Positions 1 to 10,551 of a stretch of 64,000 nt of DNA are shown here, piece after piece. The first letter of the stretch is position 1, and the number at the start of each line of letters is the position of its first letter. The notes beneath the pieces are model-generated. The model worked only from the letters and a program-made list of their open reading frames with translations, ran no database searches and was not told where the DNA came from. Source of the stretch: Streptomyces sp. cg36 (GTDB lineage Bacteria; Actinomycetota; Actinomycetes; Streptomycetales; Streptomycetaceae); assembly GCF_041080675.1 (NCBI RefSeq), contig NZ_CP163520.1:5332001-5396000 (forward strand), written 5' to 3'. A program made the translations under genes and the position numbers.

Positions 1-479
1 GCGCCCTGCGCGCGGGCCTCACGTTCGCGCCGACCGCCGTGGTCTTCGGCGCCGTCGGCCTCACCTGGCGGCGCTGGCCCGCCTCCTGGCAACGCGCCCT
101 GGTGCCGGGCGGATTCGCCCTGACGGCACTCTCCGCACTCGCCACCGGCGCCCTGCTGCGCGGCGGCGGCACCGGCGGATTCGCGCTCTACGCCGCGTTC
201 ACCGGGGTCGGCGCCGGGCTGGCCCTCGCCTTCAGCCCGACCTTCGCCCGCGCGCTCGCCGACGTACGGCCCGAGGACGCGGCGGACGCCAGCGGACTGC
301 TCGCCACCGTCAACCAGCTCGGCCAGCTCATCGGGGTCGCGGCCTTCGGGGCGCTCTTCCTGAACCGGCTCACGACAGGGGCGCACAGCTCGGGCGACGC
401 GCTGTGGGCGTGCTCTCTCGCGCTGGGCGCGGCGGCGCTCGCGGGGGCAGCGACGGGTCTCCTATCACGACGCCGCTGA
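1..479 (+). CDS. MFS transporter, C-terminal part (partial)
   Basis: The reading frame is open from the window edge to a TGA, giving the last 158 or so residues of a membrane protein that starts outside the window. The visible part has about four hydrophobic segments separated by short Arg-rich loops. It contains a stretch with SGLLATVNQLGQLIG, which resembles the helix-11 region of drug-exporting DHA2/EmrB-type major facilitator proteins, where an S-G-x-x-N-x-x-x-x-x-G pattern is common. It ends in an Arg-rich tail (SRRR). Expected role: proton-driven export of small molecules across the cytoplasmic membrane. Substrate and regulator cannot be told from this fragment. Confidence 0.75.
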   Translation, partial: ALRAGLTFAPTAVVFGAVGLTWRRWPASWQRALVPGGFALTALSALATGALLRGGGTGGFALYAAFTGVGAGLALAFSPTFARALADVRPEDAADASGLLATVNQLGQLIGVAAFGALFLNRLTTGAHSSGDALWACSLALGAAALAGAATGLLSRRR

Positions 480-551
480 CCCTCTTGCGCGGCCATGGCA
501 GAATCGTGACGGCCGGAGGGGGACGACGGACCGAACGGGAGGGAGACCGCG

Positions 552-695
552 ATGCCTGCGAGCGGCGACGAGGCCCCGGACCTGGCCGTTGCGTCGAAGA
601 GAGCCACCGGTCGCCCGGCCCGCTCCGTCCGGCTGCCCGGCGCTCCCGGGGCCACCCCGCGCGCGTGTCCGCCCCCCGGCCGCAACTGGAGCTGA
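552..695 (+). CDS. Possible small 47-aa ORF upstream of the zinc-ribbon gene
   Basis: An ATG preceded by a strong GGGAGGGAG ribosome site opens a 47-codon frame that stops one base before the ATG of the next gene, an arrangement that would couple their translation. The peptide starts MPASGDEAPDL and then becomes Arg/Pro/Gly-rich, with no recognisable domain. It could be a real leader or small protein, or simply the 5' leader of the next gene. I do not recognise it. The ribosome site and tight junction are the only support. Confidence 0.3.
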   Translation: MPASGDEAPDLAVASKRATGRPARSVRLPGAPGATPRACPPPGRNWS

Positions 696-696
696 G

Positions 697-930
697 ATGG
701 GTGCACACAGGCGGAAGTGCGACTGGTGCGGCAGCGGTACGCCCATCGTGCGGGACATGGAACCCGTCAATGCCGACTACCAGTACTGGTGCGAGGAATG
801 CGCGCGGGCGCTGATCATAAAAGGCGACCCGATCGAGACCTACCGGGAGCTGGAGGGCGAGCCGATCTACGGCCGCCTCCTGGAGGCCCACTGCACCCTC
901 AAGAGGTTCTACTCGTTCGCCACGGCCTGA
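697..930 (+). CDS. Small zinc-ribbon-like hypothetical protein
   Basis: This encodes 77 residues from the ATG that follows GGAG in CTGGAGCTGAG. An in-frame upstream ATG at 589 would add an Arg/Pro-rich stretch that does not look like protein of this family, so the short form is preferred. The protein starts MGAHRRKCDWCG and has a second pair YWCEEC about 30 residues later, so two CxxC knuckles could bind one zinc. The rest is acidic and Tyr-rich. It resembles small hypothetical proteins that I associate with streptomycete genomes, with no assigned function. Its last 32 bases overlap the 3' end of the convergent glycosyltransferase gene. Confidence 0.65.
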   Translation: MGAHRRKCDWCGSGTPIVRDMEPVNADYQYWCEECARALIIKGDPIETYRELEGEPIYGRLLEAHCTLKRFYSFATA

Positions 931-2128
931 GCGCCGCCGCCACGAAAACGGCCCCGGCCAGCGGATACAGCGCCGACAGCGCCATCTGCACACCGCTCTG
1001 CGCGAGTTCGGGCCGCCCCGCACCGTGCGGCACCCACCACAGGGCGTACGAGCAGAACAGCGCGCCCGCGACCGTCGCCCGGCGCGGCCCGCCCCGCCCC
1101 AGCAGCACCAGCGCGGGCACGCACCACACCCAGTGGTGCGACCAGGACACCGGGCTGACCAGGAGCGCGGTCACCGCGCAGCACAGCACGGCCGGGGCCC
1201 GCTCCCCGCGCCCCTCCAGCCGTACCGCCGCCCACAGCCCCAGCGCCGCCGTGACGGCCGCGACCGCCGCCCACCAGGCGCCGGGGTCCCCGGTGTGCAG
1301 CAGGCGCGCCAGCACCCCGCGCAGTGACTGGTTGGCGGTGTCCTCGGCCCGGCCCACCCGGCCCGCCTCGAACACGGCCGAGGTCCAAAAGCGCCACGAG
1401 TCGGCGGGCAGGGCCGCGGCCGAGGCCAGGGTCGCCCCGGCGAACACGGCGCAGGCCGTCGCCGCCCGCCGCAGCAGTTCCCTCCCCCCGCGACTACGCG
1501 CGCGTAGCGTTCCGCCCAGCAGCAGGAAGAGCGCGAACAGGGCTGGGGTGAGCTTGACCGCCGCCGCCAGCCCGATCCCCGCCCCCGCGCCCCGGTGCCC
1601 CGTCCTGCGGGTGAAGTCCCACAGGACGGCGACCGCGAGCAGCAGATTGATCTGGCCGTAGCGCAGCGTCGTCCACACCGGCTCGCACCACACGGTCAGC
1701 GCCGCCACCCACAGCGCCGCCCCCGGCCGCCCGCCTCCCGCGAGCCGCAGGGACAGCTGGGCGAGCGCGACCAGCAGGGCGAGGTTGGCGGCCGTGGCGA
1801 GCGTGCGCATCTGTTCCACCCCGAGCAGCGTCAGGGGTGTGAACAGCAGCGCGGCGAAGGGCGGGTAGGTGGTGGGCAGCCGCGCGCGCGTGGCGCGCAT
1901 CGCGTACAGGTCCGCCCCGGCCCGCACGGTGGCGCCCTCCGCCCGGTAGACCATCAGGTCGATCATCGACACCCCGGCGGCCCGCTGGGCGGCCCAGAAG
2001 GCGCCGAAGGAGAGCAGGCAGACCGCGGCGGCGAGCAGGACGGGACGGCGGACACGGGTGCGACGGGCGGCGGTGTGCGCGAGCACGTTCACGGTCACAA
2101 AAGGGGACGTTACCGGCCTGGTGGGCAC
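899..2128 (-). CDS. GT87/DUF2029-type polyprenol-phosphate glycosyltransferase
   Basis: A 409-residue polytopic membrane protein. The N-terminal helix (about residues 31-47) is followed by IDLMVYRAEG, with Asp57, and then the loop TTYPPFAALLF at about 86-96. Both patterns are typical of glycosyltransferase family 87, membrane mannosyltransferase-like enzymes that use polyprenyl-phosphate sugars on the outer face of the membrane. Roughly ten hydrophobic segments follow, and the length suits the family (about 400). The start could instead be a GTG a few codons in. The specific acceptor is unknown; in Actinobacteria related enzymes act on cell-envelope glycolipids or glycans. It converges on the zinc-ribbon gene and has its back to the tRNA. 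Confidence 0.75.
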   Translation of the reverse strand: MPTRPVTSPFVTVNVLAHTAARRTRVRRPVLLAAAVCLLSFGAFWAAQRAAGVSMIDLMVYRAEGATVRAGADLYAMRATRARLPTTYPPFAALLFTPLTLLGVEQMRTLATAANLALLVALAQLSLRLAGGGRPGAALWVAALTVWCEPVWTTLRYGQINLLLAVAVLWDFTRRTGHRGAGAGIGLAAAVKLTPALFALFLLLGGTLRARSRGGRELLRRAATACAVFAGATLASAAALPADSWRFWTSAVFEAGRVGRAEDTANQSLRGVLARLLHTGDPGAWWAAVAAVTAALGLWAAVRLEGRGERAPAVLCCAVTALLVSPVSWSHHWVWCVPALVLLGRGGPRRATVAGALFCSYALWWVPHGAGRPELAQSGVQMALSALYPLAGAVFVAAALRPWRTSRTS

Positions 2129-2144
2129 AGAACGGCAACCGATT

Positions 2145-2173
2145 TGGTGGAGTGCCGGGGGGCCTTGTAATGT
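2145..2173 (+). promoter_or_regulatory. Candidate promoter of tRNA-Ala
   Basis: TTGGTG (2145-2150) and TAATGT (2168-2173) are separated by 17 bases, close to the vegetative sigma consensus, and lie about 40 bases before the tRNA. This is the expected place for a tRNA promoter in Streptomyces. It is a sequence match only. Confidence 0.55.
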
Positions 2174-2213
2174 TCTCGATGTCGCCAGGGAAACCGGGCG
2201 GAAAACAGAACAA

Positions 2214-2286
2214 GGGGCTATAGCTCAGTTGGTAGAGCGCCTGCATGGCATGCAGGAGGTCAGGAGTTCAATTCTCCTTAGCTCCA
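2214..2286 (+). tRNA. tRNA-Ala (anticodon GGC)
   Basis: The 73 bases fold into a full cloverleaf. The acceptor stem is GGGGCTA with TAGCTCC, the D-arm is GCTC...GAGC, the anticodon stem is CCTGC with GCAGG around loop ATGGCAT, and the T-arm is AGGAG TTCAATT CTCCT. The anticodon at positions 34-36 is GGC, reading alanine GCC, which is one of the commonest codons here. The discriminator base is A, and the 3' CCA is not encoded. A strong hairpin terminator follows directly. Confidence 0.97.
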
Positions 2287-2291
2287 CAGTG

Positions 2292-2327
2292 AAGAAGGCG
2301 GCCACCCGATCGGGTGGCCGCCTTCTT
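2292..2327 (+). terminator. Perfectly palindromic bidirectional terminator
   Basis: Thirty-six bases form a perfect inverted repeat of 17-base arms around a two-base centre, starting AAGAAGGCGGCC and ending GGCCGCCTTCTT. It lies six bases past the tRNA and 20 bases from the stop of the convergent NuoF-like gene, so it can end transcripts from both sides. Confidence 0.85.
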
Positions 2328-2346
2328 GCCGTCTCCTGCTAACCGG

Positions 2347-3915
2347 TCAACCCCGCCCGCTTCCCAGGGCCTTGCGCGCCGGGGCCATCAGCGCGGGCAG
2401 CTCGGCGGGCGCCTGCTCGATCCGCAGCGCCAGCGCGGGACACCGGCGCACCGCCCGCTGCGCCCGCCCCCGAAGATGCATCGGGACGGTCGCGTCGGCC
2501 ACCGACGGATAGCCGTCCGCGCCCAGCCGGATCAGCTCCGGAATCAGATCCGCGCACAGGCCGTGCCCCTCGCACAGCGTCCAGTCGACCAGGACCTTCT
2601 CGCCGCTGGGGACGCCCTCCTCCGCGTAGCCGTCGCCGGGCAGCGGCAGCAGGCCCAGCGTCGGTCGGCCGCAGCCGCCGCCCAGGACGTGCGCCGCCAG
2701 GTCGTCGGTGAAGGCGTTGACGGTCGACGTCAGGAAGCGGGCCGAGCCGTCCGGGTGCTTGCAGGCACCCCGGCCCTTCACGGCCCCCGTCACCTCGCGC
2801 AGCGCCTCCAGGGCGGCCGGGCCGCCCCCGTTGAGGACGTCCGCCAGACCGCCCGCGGCGGCCGGCAGGCCGAGCCGGCAGGGCCCGCACTGCCCGGCGG
2901 TCTCCGCCGCCAGCCAGTTGGCGATCCTGAGCGCCTCGCCCAGCGGGCACGTCTCCGGCCCGATCGGCAGGATCGCGCCCGCGCCCAGCGCCCCGCCGAG
3001 CGCGGCCAGCGACTCCCGGGAGATCACCGCGTCGTGCGCCGCCGCCGCGTCCAGCCAGCTTCCGTGGTAGCCGCCGGTCAGCACGCCCTGGGGCACTGGC
3101 GGCGCCCCCGCGAGCTGCAGCACGTACCGCAGGGGCACGCCCGTGGGCACCTCCACCACCATCGGCCGGGCGACCGCGCCGGACAGCGTCAGCATGACCG
3201 TGCCGGGCTCGGTGGGCAGCCCCGAGTGGGCGTAGCGGCGCGGCCCCACCCGGGCGGCCACCGCCAGCTGCGCGTACGTCTCGGCGTTGGACAGCAGCGT
3301 CGGCGCGCCCCCCAGACCCGTGTCGGAGGCGCGCACCTTGCGGCCCGGCGGGAGTGCCGGGCCGCCGCCCGCGGCCCGCAGCACCGCCGAAGCCTCGCCC
3401 GAGACCATCCGCTCAGGGGTGCGCACCACACGCGCGCGCAGCGCGCTGCCGCGTCGGTCGGCCAGGCCCCGCTCGGCGAACGCGGCGCGGATCGACGCCT
3501 CCGTGGAGTCCCGGGTCACGGCGACCACCAGGGTGCGGGCGCCGAGGGCCTCGGCGGCCAGCAGGGCGCCGTCCAGGACCAGGTGGGGGGCGCGGTTGAC
3601 GAGCACCGTGTCCTTGCGGCAGGCGGGCTCGCCCTCGCTCGCGTTGACCACGACGGCCGGGCGCACCCCCTTGCGTATCGCGGACTTGGCGACCGCCCGC
3701 AGCTTCCGGGCGAAGGGGAACCCGGCGCCGCCGCGCCCGTTGAGGCGGATCTCCTCGGCGAGCTGGGCCAGCCGCTCGCCGGGCACCGGCTCCAGCGGGC
3801 CGTGCACCTTCAGGTGCATGTCGAGGCCGAGCCGCTCGACGAGGTCGAACCCCGCGGTCAGCTGCGGCAGTCCGACGACGCGCACCTCGGGGACGTCGGG
3901 CAGGGGCACGTTCAC
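2347..3915 (-). CDS. NuoF-like flavo-iron-sulfur oxidoreductase with C-terminal ferredoxin domain
   Basis: A 522-residue protein related to the FMN/NADH-binding subunit of complex I (NuoF). Visible parts are GRGGAGF at 60-66 (FMN loop), NASEGEP at 91-97, an SLBB-like stretch at about 245-275, and a cluster region CGPCR at 343-347 with Cys385 in GACKHPDG. The usual NuoF pattern is E-S-C-G-x-C-x-P-C-R plus a distant Cys; here the first Cys is Ala, so only three of four ligands are seen. Residues 440-500 add a small ferredoxin with Cys448, Cys454 and Cys492, the spacing of single-cluster bacterial ferredoxins. It overlaps the stop of the upstream membrane-protein gene by four bases (ATGA), so the two are co-translated and probably form one electron-transfer unit. 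The electron donor is likely NADH by homology, not proven. Confidence 0.8.
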   Translation of the reverse strand: MNVPLPDVPEVRVVGLPQLTAGFDLVERLGLDMHLKVHGPLEPVPGERLAQLAEEIRLNGRGGAGFPFARKLRAVAKSAIRKGVRPAVVVNASEGEPACRKDTVLVNRAPHLVLDGALLAAEALGARTLVVAVTRDSTEASIRAAFAERGLADRRGSALRARVVRTPERMVSGEASAVLRAAGGGPALPPGRKVRASDTGLGGAPTLLSNAETYAQLAVAARVGPRRYAHSGLPTEPGTVMLTLSGAVARPMVVEVPTGVPLRYVLQLAGAPPVPQGVLTGGYHGSWLDAAAAHDAVISRESLAALGGALGAGAILPIGPETCPLGEALRIANWLAAETAGQCGPCRLGLPAAAGGLADVLNGGGPAALEALREVTGAVKGRGACKHPDGSARFLTSTVNAFTDDLAAHVLGGGCGRPTLGLLPLPGDGYAEEGVPSGEKVLVDWTLCEGHGLCADLIPELIRLGADGYPSVADATVPMHLRGRAQRAVRRCPALALRIEQAPAELPALMAPARKALGSGRG

Positions 3916-5387
3916 GGGCGGTCTCCTGCGGGACTGTGCCAGGGCTCACCGGCGACGGGCTGGTGGAACGGGCTGGACGGGTCGAGCGTGGGGGACGGGT
4001 CGTACGGCCCGGACCGCGGGGGCGGTCCCGGCTGCGGCGGTACGGGGGCGTGGGGGGCGTGGTCCTGGTCCTGGTATCCGGGCGCCTGGAAGGCGGCGCT
4101 CTCGTCCCCGTAGGGGACGGTGGGCAGCGGGGCGGTCTCCTCGAAGCCGCCGGAGCCCGCGAAACCGGCTGAGCCCGTGAAACCGGAGGGGTCCGCGAAA
4201 CCGGCGGGGCCGGTGCCGTCGGCGCCGGTGAAGTCGCTGCCGGCCGGGCCGGTGCCACGGGGGTCGCCGTAGCCGTCGGTGTCGCCGAGGCCGGTGTGTC
4301 CGGCGCCGGTGAGGCCCGCGTCCGGCTCGCCGCTGTCGTGGAGCGGCATGTTCTCCGGCGGACGCGGGGTGGGCGTCGGCCAGCTCGGGGCGTACTGGGG
4401 CGGTGCGGGGGCCAGGGAGACCGCGCGGTAGGCGGCCGAGATGCCCTGGGCGGACGCGGGCCCGGGAACGGCACGGGCCTGCTCCGACTCGTACAGCGCG
4501 GCCGTCTCGTAGCGGTCGGGCCCGGCCTCGTCGGCCGGCAGGCGGTCGGCGCTGAAGCGGTCGGTCGCGAACGCGTCCGTGGGGTAGGGATGCGGCGCGG
4601 GGGCCTCGTAGCGGGCGGAGGAGGGGTCGGCCGGGTGCGGCTGCGGGGTGGAGGCGTCCGGAGCGACGGCCTGGGCTGCCTCCACGCGCGCGAGGATGCG
4701 CGAGAGGCGGCGGGTGAGGCGGCGGCGCACCGGCCGCGGCAGCGAGCGTACGACCAGGGCGCCGGCCACGGCGGCCAGCGAGAGGCAGTAGAGCGTGACG
4801 ACCCAGCCCGCCGCCTGACGGCCCGCGTACAGGCCGTGGACGAGGGCGAAGCACCAGGCCGGGTAGGCCAGCATGTGCACCGCGCGCCACTGTCCGGCGG
4901 CGCGGTCGGGGTTGGCGAAGACGCTGCGCAGGGCTCCGGTGGCGGCCGTGGCGACCATCAGGTAGGCCGCCAGCGAGCCGAGGCCGATCAGGCCGTCCGA
5001 GCCGCTGACGCCGAGCCCGAAGGGCACGAGGGCGCCGAGCAGGCCGACATGGCCGACGGCGATCTTGACGGTGATGTGGACCAGCAGGAAGCCGATCGAG
5101 GAGACGGCGGTCGCGCGGTGCACGGCCTGCGCGACGAGCCGGTGGCGGGTCGTCATCAGGACGCGGTCGGTGGCGAGCAGCCCCCACACGACCGAGGCGG
5201 TCAGACAGACCAGCGAGAGGACTCCGGTGGTGAAGTCCAGGGCGGCACGGAAGGCGCCGCCGGTCGCGGCGGCCAGTACCGGTATCAGCACGGCCGAGAT
5301 GACCAGCAGTGCGCCGGACATCCCTCCTTTCGCCCGTCCCTTGGGGGACGGGATGTTCAGTTTCGGGATGGAGCGGGGAGGGTTCAT
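3912..5387 (-). CDS. Ferric-reductase-like (b-heme) membrane protein with long disordered tail
   Basis: The protein is 491 residues from the ATG at 5387, which has GGAG about nine bases upstream; a start 20 codons earlier is possible but Arg-rich and lacks a good site. The first 230 or so residues hold about six membrane helices. Two helices carry paired histidines, H-x13-H in HRATAVSSIGFLLVH and H-x12-H in HMLAYPAWCFALVH, the arrangement that binds two b-hemes in ferric-reductase-like domains. After a basic stretch the remaining 250 residues are low-complexity Pro/Gly/Asp/Tyr, with repeated Phe-x-Gly-x-x-Gly units around residues 390-430, probably a disordered cytoplasmic tail. It is co-translated with the NuoF-like protein, suggesting electrons pass from that subunit across the membrane. 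The acceptor is unknown. Confidence 0.72.
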   Translation of the reverse strand: MNPPRSIPKLNIPSPKGRAKGGMSGALLVISAVLIPVLAAATGGAFRAALDFTTGVLSLVCLTASVVWGLLATDRVLMTTRHRLVAQAVHRATAVSSIGFLLVHITVKIAVGHVGLLGALVPFGLGVSGSDGLIGLGSLAAYLMVATAATGALRSVFANPDRAAGQWRAVHMLAYPAWCFALVHGLYAGRQAAGWVVTLYCLSLAAVAGALVVRSLPRPVRRRLTRRLSRILARVEAAQAVAPDASTPQPHPADPSSARYEAPAPHPYPTDAFATDRFSADRLPADEAGPDRYETAALYESEQARAVPGPASAQGISAAYRAVSLAPAPPQYAPSWPTPTPRPPENMPLHDSGEPDAGLTGAGHTGLGDTDGYGDPRGTGPAGSDFTGADGTGPAGFADPSGFTGSAGFAGSGGFEETAPLPTVPYGDESAAFQAPGYQDQDHAPHAPVPPQPGPPPRSGPYDPSPTLDPSSPFHQPVAGEPWHSPAGDRP

Positions 5388-5569
5388 GGGGCGACTCCGA
5401 ATGGTTCGGCAAAGTGGTCCCGTGCGCCGCATGCTAGGTCGCCGCATACCGAGGGGTACGGCGTTTGTGCGGTTGCCCCAGAAGAGGTCGGTACGCGGAG
5501 TAACCTCTGTGGGCTGCGCTCGTTGGGGCGCCCCGTGAACACTCTGTGCGGGCCGTACGGGCCCTGCGG

Positions 5570-5581
5570 TACCCTGACGCC
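5570..5581 (+). promoter_or_regulatory. Candidate leaderless promoter of the leuS leader
   Basis: TACCCT at 5570-5575 matches a -10 element and lies six bases before the ATG of the leader peptide, so transcription would begin at or next to that ATG. No clear -35 hexamer is seen. The layout parallels that upstream of leuA in this window. Confidence 0.5.
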
Positions 5582-5620
5582 ATGCGTGCCGTACGCCTTC
5601 TGCTTAGCGAGCCGCGCTGA
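5582..5620 (+). CDS. leuS leader peptide MRAVRLLLSEPR
   Basis: A 12-codon frame that opens with ATG and ends in TGA. It contains three leucine codons in a row (CTT CTG CTT), two of them the rare CTT. There is no ribosome site, but the -10 position predicts a leaderless transcript. Seventy bases on lies an intrinsic terminator and then leuS. By analogy with amino-acid leader peptides, slow translation at the leucine codons when charged tRNA-Leu is short would change folding of the RNA and let transcription reach leuS. It shares the CTTCTsCTTAGC core with the leader upstream of leuA at 55153. Confidence 0.65.
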   Translation: MRAVRLLLSEPR

Positions 5621-5690
5621 TCAGTCCCGACCGTGGAAAAGAGCCGGTCGGAATCGGCGCGGCGTCCCCTCCTGTGCGAGGGGCTTTTTC
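5611..5690 (+). promoter_or_regulatory. leuS attenuator with intrinsic terminator
   Basis: Three pairings are visible. GCCGCGC (5611-5617, the end of the leader ORF) is complementary to GCGCGGC (5657-5663). CCGACCG (5627-5633) pairs with CGGTCGG (5645-5651). CCCCTC (5666-5671) pairs with GAGGGG (5678-5683), followed by CTTTTTC. The last is a classic U-tract terminator, which is uncommon in Streptomyces. The first pairing begins within the leader codons, so ribosome position would affect it. The mechanism is inferred from structure only. Confidence 0.65.
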
Positions 5691-5744
5691 GTTTGGTGAA
5701 TGTCGCAGCCGCTGGCAGAGACGATCGATGGAGCTTTAAGGATC

Positions 5745-8612
<2,868 letters not shown>

Positions 8613-8642
8613 TGGGCTGAGCGGTAGTGGGGGGTTTCCCCT

Positions 8643-8685
8643 ACGGGCAGGTTGGGGGTTCCACGGGAACTCCCAACCTGCCCGT
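8643..8685 (+). terminator. Terminator hairpin after leuS
   Basis: A long inverted repeat with outer arms ACGGGCAGGTTGGG and CCCAACCTGCCCGT encloses a second pair GGTTCC and GGAACT around ACG. It has no U-tract, as is usual for streptomycete terminators. It separates leuS from the next gene. Confidence 0.75.
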
Positions 8686-8731
8686 TCCGTTTACGGTGGA
8701 GGGGAAGCCGGCCGATACCGAGGGGACGTCC

Positions 8732-9490
8732 ATGGAAGCCGCGATCGCGATCCTGGCACTGGCATTCGTCGCCTTCGTCGCGCTGGGCGTCTACCTGGCG
8801 GTCAAGGCCGCCCGAGCCGCCAAGCGGGGCGTGGAGCGTACGGTGACGCAGGCCCGCAAGGCCGTCGAGGACACCACGCTGCGCGCCAAGAGCATGGGCC
8901 AGACGGGAGTGGCGAGCCAGCTCGCCCAGCTGCGGCTCTCGCTGCGCACCTCGATGCGGGCCACCCAGGACGCGCTGCACGCGGGCGTGGCGCACGACGA
9001 GTCCCTCAAGGAGTCGATCGTCCTGTTCGAGCGGCTGAGCGGCCATGGGCACGAGCTGGACGACGAGCTCAAGCGCCTGGAGCGCGAGCCGGACCGCACG
9101 CGCACGGCCGACCGCATACCGGAACTGCGCGAGCGTACGGAAAGGATCACGCACGCGGCGGACTCCCTGCGCTGGGCCGCCCGTGACCGCGCCCGCCAGT
9201 TCTCCGACGACGACCTGGCGGCCCTCAGTGCCGAGATCGAGGTCGAGTCGGGGGCGCTGCGGGACTGGGCGACGAAGGGGCCGACCACCGCGCCGCGCCC
9301 GGGGACCACGGAGCCGACCGGAGTGACGACGGCGCCCGGTGCCGACCGGACGCCCAGCACACCGGACACCGGCCGGAGCTGGGCCGACCCGGCCCCGGCC
9401 GCCACCGACGGCCCGCAGGCGATTCCCGCGCCCCAGCCCGCGCCCACCTACCCATGGCAGAAGACGGTCCGTCCCGAGACCACAACCTGA
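8732..9490 (+). CDS. Membrane-anchored helical protein of unknown function
   Basis: The gene encodes 252 residues. An N-terminal helix of about 25 hydrophobic residues (IAILALAFVAFVALGVYLAV) anchors the protein, and the next 170 residues are charged and predicted helical, with heptad-like Leu/Arg/Glu spacing suggestive of coiled coil. The last 70 residues are Pro/Thr/Gly-rich and probably disordered. The ATG at 8732 was chosen because the hydrophobic segment follows it at once; the frame is open further upstream through the terminator. I recognise no catalytic motif. It sits alone between leuS and a degV-family gene, on the same strand. Confidence 0.7.
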   Translation: MEAAIAILALAFVAFVALGVYLAVKAARAAKRGVERTVTQARKAVEDTTLRAKSMGQTGVASQLAQLRLSLRTSMRATQDALHAGVAHDESLKESIVLFERLSGHGHELDDELKRLEREPDRTRTADRIPELRERTERITHAADSLRWAARDRARQFSDDDLAALSAEIEVESGALRDWATKGPTTAPRPGTTEPTGVTTAPGADRTPSTPDTGRSWADPAPAATDGPQAIPAPQPAPTYPWQKTVRPETTT

Positions 9491-9564
9491 CACGATCATC
9501 CGAACCGATCATTGGACCGGGGTCGGGCTCCCGTGTGCGGGCCCCGGCGGGTAACCTCCCGCTC

Positions 9565-10410
9565 ATGTCCCGCCATGTCGCGATCGTCACCGATTCAACG
9601 GCCTACTTGCCGCCGCAGACGATGGAGCGGCACGGCATCACCGCGGTGCCGCTGACCGTCGTCCTGGGCGACCGGGCGCTGGAGGAGGGGACCGAGATCT
9701 CGGCCCGCTCCCTCGCCCTGGCCCTGCAGAAACGCCGCCCGGTGACCACCTCGCGGCCCAGCCCCGAAGTGTTCGCCGCCGCCTACCGGGCCGCTGCGGA
9801 GGCGGGCGCCACCGGGATCGTCTCGCTGCACCTGTCGGCCGAGTTCTCCGGCACCTACGACGCCGCCCTGCTGGCCGCGAAGGACGCACCGGTGCCGGTA
9901 CGCGTGGTGGACACCGGCATGGTCGCCATGGCCCTCGGCTTCTGCGCGCTGGCCGCGGCCGAGGCCGCCGACGCGGGCGGCACCCTCGACGAGGCGGTCG
10001 CGGCGGCCGAGAAGCGCGCCGGCGGCACCTCCGCCTTCTTCTACGTCGACACCCTGGACTATCTGCGCCGGGGCGGCCGTATCGGCGCGGCCCAGGCACT
10101 GCTCGGCTCGGCGCTCGCGGTCAAGCCACTGCTCCAGCTGGACGGCGGCCGGATCGAAATGCTGGAGAAGGTGCGCACCGCGTCGAGGGCGATCGCCCGG
10201 CTGGAGGAAATCGTCGTGGAGCGGGCCGGGGCAAGCCGCGTGGACATCGCCGTCCACCACCTCGCCGCCCCCGAGCGCGCCGCCGCGCTCGCGGACCGGC
10301 TGCGGACACGGGTGCCCGGCCTTGAGGACCTGCACGTGAGCGAGGTCGGCGCGGTGATCGGTGCCCACACCGGACCCGGACTGCTGGGAGCGGTGGTCTC
10401 GTCGCGCTGA
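9565..10410 (+). CDS. DegV family fatty-acid-binding protein
   Basis: A 281-residue protein of the DegV family, starting MSRHVAIVTDSTAYLP; the DST near the N terminus is the family's hallmark, together with TSRPSPEVF at about 75 and LDYLRRGGRIG at about 170. Known members bind a fatty acid between two alpha/beta domains, and some (FakB) hand it to a fatty-acid kinase for phosphorylation. No FakA-type kinase gene is present in this window, so the partner, if any, lies elsewhere. Length and motifs are complete. The start ATG is preceded only by a weak purine stretch. Confidence 0.9.
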   Translation: MSRHVAIVTDSTAYLPPQTMERHGITAVPLTVVLGDRALEEGTEISARSLALALQKRRPVTTSRPSPEVFAAAYRAAAEAGATGIVSLHLSAEFSGTYDAALLAAKDAPVPVRVVDTGMVAMALGFCALAAAEAADAGGTLDEAVAAAEKRAGGTSAFFYVDTLDYLRRGGRIGAAQALLGSALAVKPLLQLDGGRIEMLEKVRTASRAIARLEEIVVERAGASRVDIAVHHLAAPERAAALADRLRTRVPGLEDLHVSEVGAVIGAHTGPGLLGAVVSSR

Positions 10411-10551
10411 GCCGTCCACGGCCCCGTTTCCGGGCCGCGCGCGGCAGCGGAGCCACCCGTTCGAGTGGCGGAGTTATCCACAACTGGCCCGTCATCCACG
10501 GGAATTGAGCCTGCTCGGCGGGGTCGGCCGAAGCTGCCTACCGTTCTCGGC

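Noticed and set aside
2214..2327. tRNA-Ala as an integration site of a mobile element
   Set aside because: No integrase gene and no repeated tRNA 3' end were found in the window.
5700..5744. ATG at 5700 as the leuS start
   Set aside because: It lies ten bases after the terminator T-run without a ribosome site, whereas the ATG at 5745 has AAGGA at good spacing.
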